This document shows positions 48,685 to 57,814 of a DNA stretch of 64,000 nt, piece by piece. Position 1 is the stretch's first letter. Each line of letters begins with the position of its first letter. The position numbers and the translations under genes are program-made. A model generated the notes under the pieces. The model was not told where the DNA came from, did not search any database, and saw only the letters and a program-made list of their open reading frames with translations. This DNA is from Corallococcus coralloides DSM 2259 (GTDB lineage Bacteria; Myxococcota; Myxococcia; Myxococcales; Myxococcaceae): positions 930,001-994,000 of the forward strand of contig NC_017030.1 of the NCBI RefSeq assembly GCF_000255295.1, in the 5' to 3' direction.

Positions 48685-50996
48685 TGGACCTGGCACTGCT
48701 CTCCCGGGTGCAGCACTTCCCGGTCCGTCACCACTCGCCGCGCACCACCGCGGTGCTCCTGAAGTGGCTGGAGCGCGTGAAGCCCACCGTCGTCCTGGTG
48801 GAAGGGCCCTGCGACGCGACGGCGCTGGTGGACGTGCTGTGCGACGCGCAGACCCGGCCGCCCGTGGCCATCCTGGGCTACCGCACGGACGGCACCCCGT
48901 CCTCGTCGCTGTGGCCCTTCGCGGCGTACTCGCCGGAGTACCAGGCGCTGAAGTGGGCCCGGGCGAACGGCGCGCGGGCGGAGTTCATCGACATCCCGGT
49001 GGGCGTCAGCCTCGCGGTGGACCGCCACGAGCCCGGGATGGGTGTGGAGTCGGAGGCCACCGAAGAGGGCACGCCCGTTCCCGATGAGGCGGTGCCGCTG
49101 ACGGAGGCGTTCGCGCGCTCGCAGGGGTACCGCTCCTTCGAGGAGTTCTGGGAGGCGTCCTTCGAGGCGCCGGACTGGAGCCCGGAGCAGTTCCGGCCGG
49201 TGCTCACCGCCTGGGCGGACGTGGTCAACGCGGGGCCCCGGCTGGCCTATCACCGTCAGCGCGACGCCTTCATGGCGCGCAAGGTGCTGGAGGTGGTGGC
49301 GGGCGGCGTGGCGCCGGAGAAGGTGGCGGTGGTGGCGGGCGCGGCGCACACCGCGGCGTTCCTCGCGGGGGACGTGGATCCGAAGGAGGAGGCGAAGCTG
49401 CCCGAGGCCGGGCCGTGCGCGGTGACGGTGATTCCGTACAGCTTCCCGCGCCTGGCGGAGCAGCTGGGGTACGGCGCGGGCAACCGGGCGCCGCACTTCT
49501 ACCAGAAGGCCCATGAGGCGAACTGCGACTTCCGGCGGGCCACGCTGGAGGTGCTGCTGGACTTCGCATCTCACCTGCGGATGCGCGGCTTCTCCGCGTC
49601 GCTGTCGGACGTGCTGGAGGCGTACCGGCTGGCGGTGACGCTGTCGGACCTGCGCGAGAAGAGCGCCCCGGGCCTGGATGAGCTGCGCGAGGCCACCGTG
49701 GCCACGCTGTGCCGCGGAGACGCGACGCACGTGGACAGCTTCCTGTGGAAGAGCGTCATCGGCCATGAAGTGGGGCAGGTGGCGAGCCGCATCGGGCAGA
49801 ACTCGCTCCAGGCGGAGTTCTGGCGCGAGGTGGGTGAGCGGCGGCTGCCGCGCACGGACAGCCCGGAGACGTTCACGCTGCGGCTCAACAACCCGGTGGA
49901 GGTGGGCTCCTCCGTGTTCCTCCACCGGCTGCGCGTGGCGGGCATCCCGTACGCGTCGCTGACCGGGACGGGCTCGTCGCGCAAGCAGGCCGCGGAAGGT
50001 GAAGCCGGCGGCTACGCGGCGCTCACCCGCGTGCGCGAGGCCTGGCAGGCGCAGTGGACGCCGTCCACGGACGTTGCGCTGGTGGAGAAGATCGTCCTGG
50101 GCGACTCGCTGGAGGGCGTGACGACGCGCGTGCTCCAGGAGCGGCTGACGCAGGCGAAGACGACGGCGGAGGCGGCGGACGTGCTCCTGGAGTCCGTTAT
50201 CACCGGCTGCTCCCAGACGGTGGCGCAGGCGCTCAAGGCCTGTGACGCGCACGCGGCCACGGACGCGGACCTGCCATCGCTGGCGAGCGCGGCTCGGGCG
50301 CTGTCGGGATTGATGGCCTATGGCACCTCGCGCGCGCACTCGGACGTGGGCGACGAGGCGGTGGCGGCCCTGGGCGAGAAGACCTTCGGCCGGGCGCTCC
50401 TGCGCGTGCGCGAGGCCAGCGCCTGCGCTCCGGAAGCAGTGCTCCCGGTGCTGGACGCGCTGCGCACGCTGCATGAGGTGGCGCTGTCCCAGCCGCGCGC
50501 GGACAAGGAGGGCTGGCTCGCGGAGGCGCGCGGGTTGATGGAGAGCCACGCGGTGCACCCGGCGACGTCGGGCCTGGCGACGGGTCTGTTGTACCTGGCG
50601 CGCGAGCTGCCGGAGGCGGAGGTGGCGCTGGAGGTGGGCCGGCGGCTGTCGGCGGCGGTGGAGCCTTCGGACGCGGCGGCGTACCTGGAGGGCTTCCTCC
50701 AGGTGAACGCGCTGGTGCTGGTGAAGAGCCGCGATGTGGTGAAGGCGCTGGATGACTTCCTCACCAGCGTGGAGCCGGAGCGCTTCCGGCAGACGCTGCC
50801 GGTGCTGCGCCGGGCGCTGGGCGCGCTGGGGGCCACCGAGCGCCGCTACCTGATGGAGAACGTGATGGGCGTGCGCCAGCTGAAGGACAAGGGCCGCGCG
50901 GTGAAGGCGGTGCTGGAGGAGAAGGACAAGGCGACGCTGAAGGACCTGAGCGCGGACCTGGGCAAGGCGCTCGACGACCTGGATGACCTGCTATGA
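48684..50996 (+). CDS. DUF5682 family protein (YehM-like)
   Basis: 770 aa from the ATG at 48684. The N-terminal third has a layout that resembles TraB/EreA-type putative hydrolases: FPVRHHSPRTTAVLLKWL, VVLVEGPCDATALVDVL, ALKWARANGARAEFIDIPVGVSLAVD and EKVAVVAGAAHTAAFLAG, where His and Glu could form an active site (inferred). The rest is mostly helical, with VWRE-type Leu/Ala-rich segments (AEAADVLLESVITGCSQTVAQALKACDAHA) and a C-terminal LKDLSADLGKALDDLDDLL. It overlaps the ATPase gene by one base and the VWA gene by four. The family's chemistry is unknown; its strict linkage with MoxR, VWA and SWIM genes suggests an effector or scaffold. Confidence 0.88.
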   Translation: MDLALLSRVQHFPVRHHSPRTTAVLLKWLERVKPTVVLVEGPCDATALVDVLCDAQTRPPVAILGYRTDGTPSSSLWPFAAYSPEYQALKWARANGARAEFIDIPVGVSLAVDRHEPGMGVESEATEEGTPVPDEAVPLTEAFARSQGYRSFEEFWEASFEAPDWSPEQFRPVLTAWADVVNAGPRLAYHRQRDAFMARKVLEVVAGGVAPEKVAVVAGAAHTAAFLAGDVDPKEEAKLPEAGPCAVTVIPYSFPRLAEQLGYGAGNRAPHFYQKAHEANCDFRRATLEVLLDFASHLRMRGFSASLSDVLEAYRLAVTLSDLREKSAPGLDELREATVATLCRGDATHVDSFLWKSVIGHEVGQVASRIGQNSLQAEFWREVGERRLPRTDSPETFTLRLNNPVEVGSSVFLHRLRVAGIPYASLTGTGSSRKQAAEGEAGGYAALTRVREAWQAQWTPSTDVALVEKIVLGDSLEGVTTRVLQERLTQAKTTAEAADVLLESVITGCSQTVAQALKACDAHAATDADLPSLASAARALSGLMAYGTSRAHSDVGDEAVAALGEKTFGRALLRVREASACAPEAVLPVLDALRTLHEVALSQPRADKEGWLAEARGLMESHAVHPATSGLATGLLYLARELPEAEVALEVGRRLSAAVEPSDAAAYLEGFLQVNALVLVKSRDVVKALDDFLTSVEPERFRQTLPVLRRALGALGATERRYLMENVMGVRQLKDKGRAVKAVLEEKDKATLKDLSADLGKALDDLDDLL

Positions 50997-52210
50997 GCGT
51001 GGACCCCAAGGACCTGGACCCGAAGGACCGCGACGCGCTGTTGCGCTGGCGGCTGGCGCTGGGCCCGGAGGCGGAGAAGACGGGCTCGTGCCCTTCCTTG
51101 AGCGCGCTGGGCGCCAGCGCGGACACCGTGGACCTCAAGGGCGACGACCTGGAGGGCCTGGATGACGCGCTCTCCTTCGTCTACGGCGAGCGCTCTGCGG
51201 GGCGGGGCGGCTCCAAGCCGTACCTGCCCAAGTGGCTGGGCGCGCTGCGCGACTTCTTCCAGGACGACGTCATCGCCCTGGTGCAGAAGGACGCCATCGA
51301 GCGCAAGGGGCTCACCCAGCTGCTCTTCGAGCCGGAGACGCTGCCCTTCCTGGACAAGAACCTGGAGCTGGTGACGACGCTGGTGAGCGCCCGGGGGCTC
51401 ATCCCGGAGCAGGCCAAGGACACCGCGCGCGCCATCATCCGCGAGGTGGTGGAGGACCTGCGCAAGAAGCTGGAGTCCCCGCTGCGCACGGCGGTGCTCG
51501 GGGCGCTCCGTCGCGACAGGACGAGCCCCATCCCCATCGCGCGCAACATCGACTGGCGGCGCACCATCCGCTCCAACCTGAAGGGCTGGGACGCGGAGCG
51601 AAAGCGCCTCATCCCGGAGCGCTTCTACTTCTGGCCCAACCAGCGCCGTCACCACGAGTGGGACGTGACGCTGGTGGTGGACCAGTCCGGCTCCATGGCG
51701 GAGAGTGTGGTGTACAGCTCCGTGATGGCGGCCATCTTCGCGTCCCTGGACGTGCTGAGAACCAGCCTGGTGCTGTTCGACACGGAGATCGTCGACATGA
51801 CGCCCGTGCTGGCGGACCCGGTGGAGGTGCTCTTCTCCGCGCAGCTGGGCGGCGGCACGGACATCAACCGGGCGGTGGCGTACGCGCAGGAGCACTACGT
51901 GCGCCGGCCGGAGAAGACGCTCTTCATCCTCATCACCGACCTGTACGAGGGCGGCAACGCCGAGGAGCTGGTGGCCCGGTTGCGGCAGTTGGTGGACTCA
52001 CGCTCCAAGGTGCTGTGCCTGCTGGCGCTGTCGGACAGCGGGCGGCCTTCGTATGACCACGCGATGGCGGAGCAGCTCACCGCGCTGGGGATTCCGTGCT
52101 TCGGGTGCACGCCCCGCAAGCTGGTGGACGTGGTGGAGCGGGTGATGCGCAACCAGGACCTGGCGCCGCTGCTCGCGTCCAGCGACAAGAAGGGGGAGCG
52201 TCATGGCTGA
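50993..52210 (+). CDS. VWA domain protein (YehP-like)
   Basis: 405 aa; ATGA overlap with the DUF5682 gene. The N-terminal ~215 residues are charged and helical (LTQLLFEPETLPFLDKNLELVTTLVSARGLI; AIIREVVEDLRKKLESPLRTAVLGALRR). A VWA domain follows: VTLVVDQSGSMAESVVYSS gives the MIDAS DxSGS (230-234), with LGGGTDINRAVAYAQ and LFILITDLYEGG as the remaining Mg-binding loops. VWA proteins in MoxR systems act as ATPase partners that hold or deliver the target. No signal peptide or membrane segment. It overlaps the SWIM gene by 8 bases. Confidence 0.93.
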   Translation: MSVDPKDLDPKDRDALLRWRLALGPEAEKTGSCPSLSALGASADTVDLKGDDLEGLDDALSFVYGERSAGRGGSKPYLPKWLGALRDFFQDDVIALVQKDAIERKGLTQLLFEPETLPFLDKNLELVTTLVSARGLIPEQAKDTARAIIREVVEDLRKKLESPLRTAVLGALRRDRTSPIPIARNIDWRRTIRSNLKGWDAERKRLIPERFYFWPNQRRHHEWDVTLVVDQSGSMAESVVYSSVMAAIFASLDVLRTSLVLFDTEIVDMTPVLADPVEVLFSAQLGGGTDINRAVAYAQEHYVRRPEKTLFILITDLYEGGNAEELVARLRQLVDSRSKVLCLLALSDSGRPSYDHAMAEQLTALGIPCFGCTPRKLVDVVERVMRNQDLAPLLASSDKKGERHG

Positions 52211-55079
52211 GGTGCGGCCCGTCATCGGGATGGGCGGAATGACGGAGATCATCAGCGACAAGGCGGAGCTGGCCAAGGGCGCGGAGCTGTTCGACGGCAA
52301 GCAGCTCAGCAACCTGTCGCGCTACGAGAACCGGCTCTTCGCGGACGCGGCGGGCTCCGGGGCGACGCCGTACAAGGTGTCGCTGGTGTTCGGCGAGGCG
52401 CGCTCGGACGTGAAGGGGCGGTGCTCGTGCATGGCGGCGCGCTCGCGCCCCTTCTGCAAGCACGCGGCGGCGCTGCTGGTGGCGTGGGCCCGGGCCCCGC
52501 AGGCCTTCGTGACGGCGGAGTCGGCCCCGGCCGCGCCCGCGGGCTCTGGCGGCGCGAAGAAGAGCGTGAAGAAGGGCAAGGCGGAAGCCGGCGACCTGAT
52601 GAAGGCGGGCGTGGCGCAGGTGTCCACGCTGGTGCGCGAGCTGGGCCTGTCCGGCGTGGCGTCGCTGGGCGCGGAGCGGCCGGAGCAGGTGCGCGCGCTG
52701 GGCGAGGCGCTCCGGGCCAACGGCCTGCGGCGGCTGTCCGCGCGGGCGGTGGAGCTGGCGGGCCTGCTGGACGCGGCGGCGGCTCGCACGGGCACCTTCG
52801 AGGCGCCGGCGTACACGGACCTGGTGGCGGACATGCTGCTCACCGCGCGCAAGGTGGAGAAGCACCTGGGCGGTGAGGCGCTGGAGCCCCGCCACGTCGA
52901 GGAGCTCATCGGCAAGACGTGGACGAAGAAGGACCGCGCGCCCGTCGAGGGGCTCAAGCTGGTGGAGTACGCGTTCTCCTCCAAGGTGACGCCGGACCGG
53001 TTCATGGTCCGCGAGAGCCGCTTCGTGGACCTGGGGTCGGGCACGCACTACAGCGAGAAGCAGATCCTCCCCGCGAACCTCAAGACGGTGGCGCCGAAGA
53101 ACAGCCACGCGGGCGTCGTGCTCCAGGGGGCGCACGGCGGACAGTACCCGGGCTTCGCGCCGCACCGGCTGGACCTGGAGTCGTGGAAGGACGCGCCGTC
53201 GGTGGACCGGGCGGCGCTGGAGCGGCTGGTGGAGGCGGCGCTGCCGGACGTGGGCGCGGTGATGACGGCCTTCCAGGAGCACCGCAAGGACGTGTTCGCG
53301 CCGGACCTGCTGCCGGTGTCCGTGCGGGTGGAGACGCTGCTCGCCAGCGGGGCCCGCTCGCAGTTCGTGGATGGCGCGGGACGCGGACTCTTCCTGCCCG
53401 CGGACCCGTCGCTGGAGGAGCCGCTGGCGAGCGCGCTGGAGGACGCGAAGCTCCTGGCGGTGCTGGGCGACGTGGGCCTGGAGGCGGCGCTGCCGACGTT
53501 GTTCCCCTCGGCCGTCGTGGTGCGGACGCCGGAGGGGTTGGACCTGCGTCCGCTGGCGCGCGCCTCGGACGTGCCCGTGCCGCCCCGGCGGCGCGGCCGG
53601 GTCCGGGCCCCCGCGACGCCGAGCGCGCTGCCCCGCAGCGGGTGGGCGGACGCGGCGCGGGCGGCGGGTGCGTCGCGAGCGGCCATCGCGCTGGCGGAGG
53701 TGCGCGACGAGCTGGCGGACGCGTTCGCCAGCGGCCTGTCGGCGGTGAGTCCCCGCACGGTGGAGCCGCTGGTGTCCCGGCTGAAGGAGCTGGGGCTGGA
53801 GAAGCCGGGCGCGCTGCTGGAGGCGCTGGCGCAGCGCTCGGATCCGGCGGAGCGGCTGGATGACTTCATCAAGGTGTACCAGGTGCTGGGCATCGCGCTG
53901 GTGCGGCTGGCGGGCGCGGTGCAGGTGGACATGGCCGGACTGGAGTCCGTGCCCACGCACCCCAGCATTCACGTGCACCGCCCGGAAGAGGTGCTGAGCC
54001 CGGGCACGGCAATGGTGCGCCGGGCGCTCGGGGAGCTGACGCGCTACGAGGCGGCGGCGCACGCGGCGCGCTACTACGCGGGCCTGGGGCCGGACGCGCT
54101 GATGCGGGAGCTCTATCCGGCGTGGAGCGATGGCTCGGCGAGCGCCTTCGTGGCGCGCACGGTGGCGGCGCGGGGCGAAGAGGCGCTGGTGGTCGTGCGG
54201 GGCGCGCTGAACGAGCGCCACAGCCGCATGGTGCGCCGCACCGCCATCCGCGTGCTGGGCGCGATGGGCGGGGTGCAGGCGCGGCGGGAGCTGGATGCGT
54301 TGACGCGCGCGGGGCACGACATGGGCCTGCGCCTGTTCGCCCGGGAGACGCTGGAGGACGTTCAGGCCCGGGAGACGGGGGAGAAGGCCGTGGCGGAGCT
54401 GGCGCGGCGCCGCAAGGACAAGGCGGTGCCGCTGATGCAGGCGGCGCTGTCGGAGACAACGAAGGACGCGCGCGGGGCGGCCGTGGCCATGCTGGCGGAC
54501 CTGGGCTCCGTGGCGATGCCCGTGCTGCGCCAGGTGCTGAACACGGACCCGGCGCGCGAGGTGCGGCGCGAGGCGGCGGAGGCGCTGGCCCGGATGGGGG
54601 ACGCGGACGTGCTCGAGCGGTTCGTCGACATGGTGCAGGGGCGCGGCCACGACGACGTGGAGGCGAAGCACGCCGTGTACGCGCTGGGCATGCTGGGCGA
54701 CGTGCGCGGCGCGGAGGCCCTGCTGCTGGCGTTCGCGGACGGGTGGAAGCCCGGCGTCGTCGCGGAGGCCATGCGCACGCTGGGGCTGGCCCTGCTGCGG
54801 CCCGCGCTGGACCTGGCGGAGACGCGTCCGGAGGTGCTGGAGCGGCAGGCGCTGCGCGGCCTCCTCCAGGCCTTCGACCCGCCCATCCTGGCGAAGGAGC
54901 TGCTCGCCCGCGTGGTCAGTTCCAGCATGCACGTGGACCTGATCACGCGCGCGGAGGCGTACCTCAAGGCCGCGGCCGTGAACCCCGCGGTGGGCAAGGT
55001 CGTGGCCGCGCGCCTGATGGAGCTTCCCGCCGTGGCCGGGGACAAGGCCCTGGCCAAGGCGGCGAAGAAGCTCCTGTGA
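52203..55079 (+). CDS. SWIM zinc-finger and HEAT-repeat protein (YehQ-like)
   Basis: 958 aa, last gene of the operon. The SWIM motif CxCx8CxH is complete: Cys74, Cys76, Cys85 and His87 (GRCSCMAARSRPFCKH), a nucleic-acid or protein-binding zinc site. A basic linker (GAKKSVKKGKAEAG) follows, then a long helical part. The C-terminal ~350 residues are HEAT-like: AALGALMQAALSETTKDARGAAVAMLADLGSVAMPVLRQVLNTDPAREVRREAAEALARMGD pattern and further repeats to KALAKAAKKLL. It probably recognises the target or foreign nucleic acid for the MoxR-VWA machine. Overlap and co-directionality indicate fixed stoichiometry. Confidence 0.9.
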   Translation: MAEVRPVIGMGGMTEIISDKAELAKGAELFDGKQLSNLSRYENRLFADAAGSGATPYKVSLVFGEARSDVKGRCSCMAARSRPFCKHAAALLVAWARAPQAFVTAESAPAAPAGSGGAKKSVKKGKAEAGDLMKAGVAQVSTLVRELGLSGVASLGAERPEQVRALGEALRANGLRRLSARAVELAGLLDAAAARTGTFEAPAYTDLVADMLLTARKVEKHLGGEALEPRHVEELIGKTWTKKDRAPVEGLKLVEYAFSSKVTPDRFMVRESRFVDLGSGTHYSEKQILPANLKTVAPKNSHAGVVLQGAHGGQYPGFAPHRLDLESWKDAPSVDRAALERLVEAALPDVGAVMTAFQEHRKDVFAPDLLPVSVRVETLLASGARSQFVDGAGRGLFLPADPSLEEPLASALEDAKLLAVLGDVGLEAALPTLFPSAVVVRTPEGLDLRPLARASDVPVPPRRRGRVRAPATPSALPRSGWADAARAAGASRAAIALAEVRDELADAFASGLSAVSPRTVEPLVSRLKELGLEKPGALLEALAQRSDPAERLDDFIKVYQVLGIALVRLAGAVQVDMAGLESVPTHPSIHVHRPEEVLSPGTAMVRRALGELTRYEAAAHAARYYAGLGPDALMRELYPAWSDGSASAFVARTVAARGEEALVVVRGALNERHSRMVRRTAIRVLGAMGGVQARRELDALTRAGHDMGLRLFARETLEDVQARETGEKAVAELARRRKDKAVPLMQAALSETTKDARGAAVAMLADLGSVAMPVLRQVLNTDPAREVRREAAEALARMGDADVLERFVDMVQGRGHDDVEAKHAVYALGMLGDVRGAEALLLAFADGWKPGVVAEAMRTLGLALLRPALDLAETRPEVLERQALRGLLQAFDPPILAKELLARVVSSSMHVDLITRAEAYLKAAAVNPAVGKVVAARLMELPAVAGDKALAKAAKKLL

Positions 55080-55083
55080 CGCT

Positions 55084-56118
55084 TCAGCTCGCCAGCTTCG
55101 AGGTGAGGTCGATGCTGGTGGGCGAGGCCGGCACGGGGAAGGGCTTCCCGGCCGCGCCGCTGAAGTCGAGCGTCTTCAGGTTGACCGAGTACACCAGGGG
55201 GTTGGCGTAGAAGCGCACGGACAAGGTGAGCGCGACCAGGTCCTTCACGACGGCCCACTGCGTGTAGTCCAGCTCGTCCTTCCCCAGCTTGCTCACGGAG
55301 CGGCTGGTGCCCGCCGGGATGTCCACCGTGTTGAGCAGGTGGAAGGCGAGCGTGGTGGCGTCCGCCGCCGTGATGAGCGGCTGCGAGTACTGCTTGAGGT
55401 ACGCGGCGCGCACGAAGCGCGCGGGCGGCGTCGAGTCTCCCGGCAGGCCGCGCATTCCGCTGCCGTGGCCGGCGGGCGCGAACGACCCGGAGCCCAGCTC
55501 CGTGGGCTTCGCGTCCCAGGGCGTGAGGTTGGCGTACCCGCCCAGGTTCTGCAGCTGCTGGGGGAACGGCGGGTCGTTGGTGCACACGCCCACCGGGTTC
55601 TCGTAGACGTTGAGCTGACCGTGGGTGAACTCCACCACGATGCTGTTGCCCTTGGCGTCGTGGATGGGGAAGTGCAGCGGGAGCAGCTTCGCCAGCAGGT
55701 CACCCTCCCAGACCTGCACGGTGCCGCTCGTCAGCGCGGCCCGCACGTCCGCCACGCTCCCGCACGTGCCCAGCGCCCAGCTCACGAAGTCCACCAGCGC
55801 CAGGGCCTGCGAAGGCTGGCTCACCTTGGGATAGTTGGAGCCCGGCAGCCACAGCGCGCCCACGGACAGGCCCTGCGTATTGAGCCCATCCACGATGACC
55901 TTGTCCGTGAGGGCGGTGATGCCGACGAAGCCATACGTCGACGTCCACTTCAGGCCGGGCTTGCCGCTGGGGGCCATGGACTGGAAGGACTCGCCCGAGG
56001 CGTGGACCATCAGCTGCGAGTTCAGGTCCAGCCCGAACTCCATGCTGCGGCCATTGACGGCGATGGGCCCGGAGGCGACGCGGGTGGTGTCGCCGGTGAT
56101 CAGGAAGTCGGTGCACAT
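55084..56118 (-). CDS. Linear amide C-N hydrolase (choloylglycine hydrolase/penicillin V acylase family)
   Basis: 344 aa, ATG at 56118 with GTGAGG upstream. The residue after Met is Cys2, the N-terminal nucleophile of this Ntn-hydrolase family, freed by removal of Met (MCTDFLITGD). Family residues: RSMEFGLDLNSQLMVH (Arg and oxyanion region), TYGFVGITAL, DGLNTQGLSVGALWLPG (Asn-Gly) and IVVEFTHGQLNVYENPVGVCTNDPPF, whose Asn is part of the catalytic set. It hydrolyses amide bonds such as bile salts, penicillin V or acyl-homoserine lactones; the natural substrate is unknown. There is no signal peptide, so it is cytoplasmic or unusually exported. Confidence 0.92.
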   Translation of the reverse strand: MCTDFLITGDTTRVASGPIAVNGRSMEFGLDLNSQLMVHASGESFQSMAPSGKPGLKWTSTYGFVGITALTDKVIVDGLNTQGLSVGALWLPGSNYPKVSQPSQALALVDFVSWALGTCGSVADVRAALTSGTVQVWEGDLLAKLLPLHFPIHDAKGNSIVVEFTHGQLNVYENPVGVCTNDPPFPQQLQNLGGYANLTPWDAKPTELGSGSFAPAGHGSGMRGLPGDSTPPARFVRAAYLKQYSQPLITAADATTLAFHLLNTVDIPAGTSRSVSKLGKDELDYTQWAVVKDLVALTLSVRFYANPLVYSVNLKTLDFSGAAGKPFPVPASPTSIDLTSKLAS

Positions 56119-56365
56119 GGGGCAGTCCTCACGCAGCGTGGAAGCCAATTCCTCCCACGATGGTGGGCGCGTTCCACGATGCCTGGATGCCATTGCACGC
56201 CGCGCACCAACACCCGGTGAAACCAGGAACCCGCCAAATTCCAGGGGATTGCGCGGAGGCCTGCCGCGGTGGGTCCTCCCTCGCGTCCGGATGGGAGGCA
56301 GGCGCGTCCCGGTCCGACGCGGAGTCATTGCGTGGCGTCCGGAATCCGGACAGCCTCCGCGGCGC

Positions 56366-57121
56366 ATGACGGATTCCGCGCCTCCTCCCGCGCCCCCACC
56401 GCGCCGCGACGACACGATGGGCGAGTTCGACCTGCCGTTCTTCCAGCGGCTGTCGCTCCAACTGCAGGGCATCGTCATCGCGTTCGTGCTGCGCGGCACG
56501 GACCTGCTGCTGCTGCTCCCACGCCCCCGGCTCCTGAAGCCGTACCTGGGACTGTGGTGGCAGCGCATCCTGTGGACGCCCTATCGCTGGCGGCGCACCT
56601 TCGAGATGGCGCGGGCGCTCCAGGCCACGGGCCAGTCGCTCCGCGAGCTGATGTACGGCGAGACGCCGCTGGTGACGGCGCTGTGGTTCCTCAAGAAGGC
56701 GGGCGTGGGGCGAAACAGCCGGGTGGTGGACCTGGGCGCGGGGCGAGGACGCGTGCTGCTCGCCGCGCGCTGGTGGGGGGCCGGGGCGCATGGCGTGGAG
56801 TTGATCGCGGACCACGTGGCGCGCGTGGCGCCGTGGCTTCAGCCCGCGGGCATCACCCTCACCGTGGGTGACATGACCCGCGAGCCCCTGGGAGACGCGA
56901 CCCACATCTTCTGCAACTGGGTGGCGTTCAGTCCGGAGACGAAGGCCCGGCTCGTCGCGCACCTGCGCACCTGCGCGCCCGGCACGCGCATCATCACCGT
57001 CACCCGTCCCATCCAGGCGGAAGGCTTCAGCGGCCACTCCTCCCATTGGATGCTCTTCACCTGGGGCTTCGAGAAGGTCTGGCTCCAGCAATACGTCCCA
57101 GGTCCCATCGCATCCCCCTGA
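56366..57121 (+). CDS. Membrane-associated SAM-dependent methyltransferase
   Basis: 251 aa; ATG at 56366 (alternative at 56417, MGEFDLPFF). After a Pro-rich head and a hydrophobic/aromatic segment (QLQGIVIAFVLRGTDLLLLLP) comes the methyltransferase core VVDLGAGRGRVLLAARWWGAGAHGVELIADHV (motif I with the Asp/Gly pattern and the acid in ELI), then GDATHIFCNWVAF and LRTCAPGTRIITVTRPI. The hydrophobic stretch could bind it to the membrane. Target unknown. It is divergent from the Ntn hydrolase gene by 247 bases with no feature seen. Confidence 0.85.
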   Translation: MTDSAPPPAPPPRRDDTMGEFDLPFFQRLSLQLQGIVIAFVLRGTDLLLLLPRPRLLKPYLGLWWQRILWTPYRWRRTFEMARALQATGQSLRELMYGETPLVTALWFLKKAGVGRNSRVVDLGAGRGRVLLAARWWGAGAHGVELIADHVARVAPWLQPAGITLTVGDMTREPLGDATHIFCNWVAFSPETKARLVAHLRTCAPGTRIITVTRPIQAEGFSGHSSHWMLFTWGFEKVWLQQYVPGPIASP

Positions 57122-57219
57122 CACGGGAAGGTCTGATGCGACTCCGAGCTTGTCCGGCGTCATTCGTGATTAACTGGTAAATGCGGGCGGCGGCGTTCCC
57201 GTTGCGAGAGGTGATGGTG

Positions 57220-57783
57220 ATGGACCAGTGGAGGAACAAGGAGCCTGACGTGACTCGCGAGAAGCTTCTTCGGGCGGCCGCGGATCTCATCCTGGCTCAG
57301 GGACTCCAGGCCGTGACGCTCGATGCCATCGCCGGGCGGGCAGGGGTCTCGAAGGGGGACCTCCTGGAGCATTTCCAGACCAAGCCCATCCTGCTCGATG
57401 CGCTGTTCGACGACGTGACCCAGCGCTTCGCCGGGGCGGTCGCCGCGGAGATGGCGAAGGACCCGGACGCCAACGGCAGGGGAACCCGCGCGTACCTCCG
57501 GGTGACGGTCGCCGCTCCCGCCGATGACGGCGAGGCCCACGTCATGCGCTCGCTCATCGGGCTCATGCTCTTCGACCCGGAGGTCCGGGAGCTCTGGAGC
57601 TCCATCTGGGACGAGGCGCGAGAGGAGCAACTCAGCCCCCAGGAGCAGGAGTCGCCGGAGCTCACGCTCTGCCGTCTGGCGATCGACGGGTTGTGGATGT
57701 CGGACCTGCTCGAGCACCGCTCGGTTTCGAGCCAGATGCGCGCGGCGGTCATTCAGCGAATCGAAGAGCTCACGCGCAAGTAG
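57220..57783 (+). CDS. TetR family regulator
   Basis: 187 aa; ATG at 57220 fits best with AGAGG 8 bases upstream, though 57214 and 57181 are in frame. HTH: TREKLLRAAADLILAQGLQAVTLDAIAGRAGVSKGDLLEHFQTKPILLDALFDD, with the GDLLEHF motif of the CGR-type TetR proteins. The effector domain includes HVMRSLIGLMLFDPEVRELWSSIWDEAR. No neighbour is an obvious target; it converges with the M20 peptidase gene and follows the methyltransferase gene. Confidence 0.9.
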   Translation: MDQWRNKEPDVTREKLLRAAADLILAQGLQAVTLDAIAGRAGVSKGDLLEHFQTKPILLDALFDDVTQRFAGAVAAEMAKDPDANGRGTRAYLRVTVAAPADDGEAHVMRSLIGLMLFDPEVRELWSSIWDEAREEQLSPQEQESPELTLCRLAIDGLWMSDLLEHRSVSSQMRAAVIQRIEELTRK

Positions 57784-57814
57784 CCTGGGCCCTCGAGGAG
57801 GTGGTACCGGTGCG

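Noticed and set aside
47572-54932. Very long antisense frames (370-950 codons) opposite the moxR operon
   Set aside because: Typical GC-rich shadow frames: Arg/His/Ala-rich composition, and all recognisable domains lie on the plus strand.
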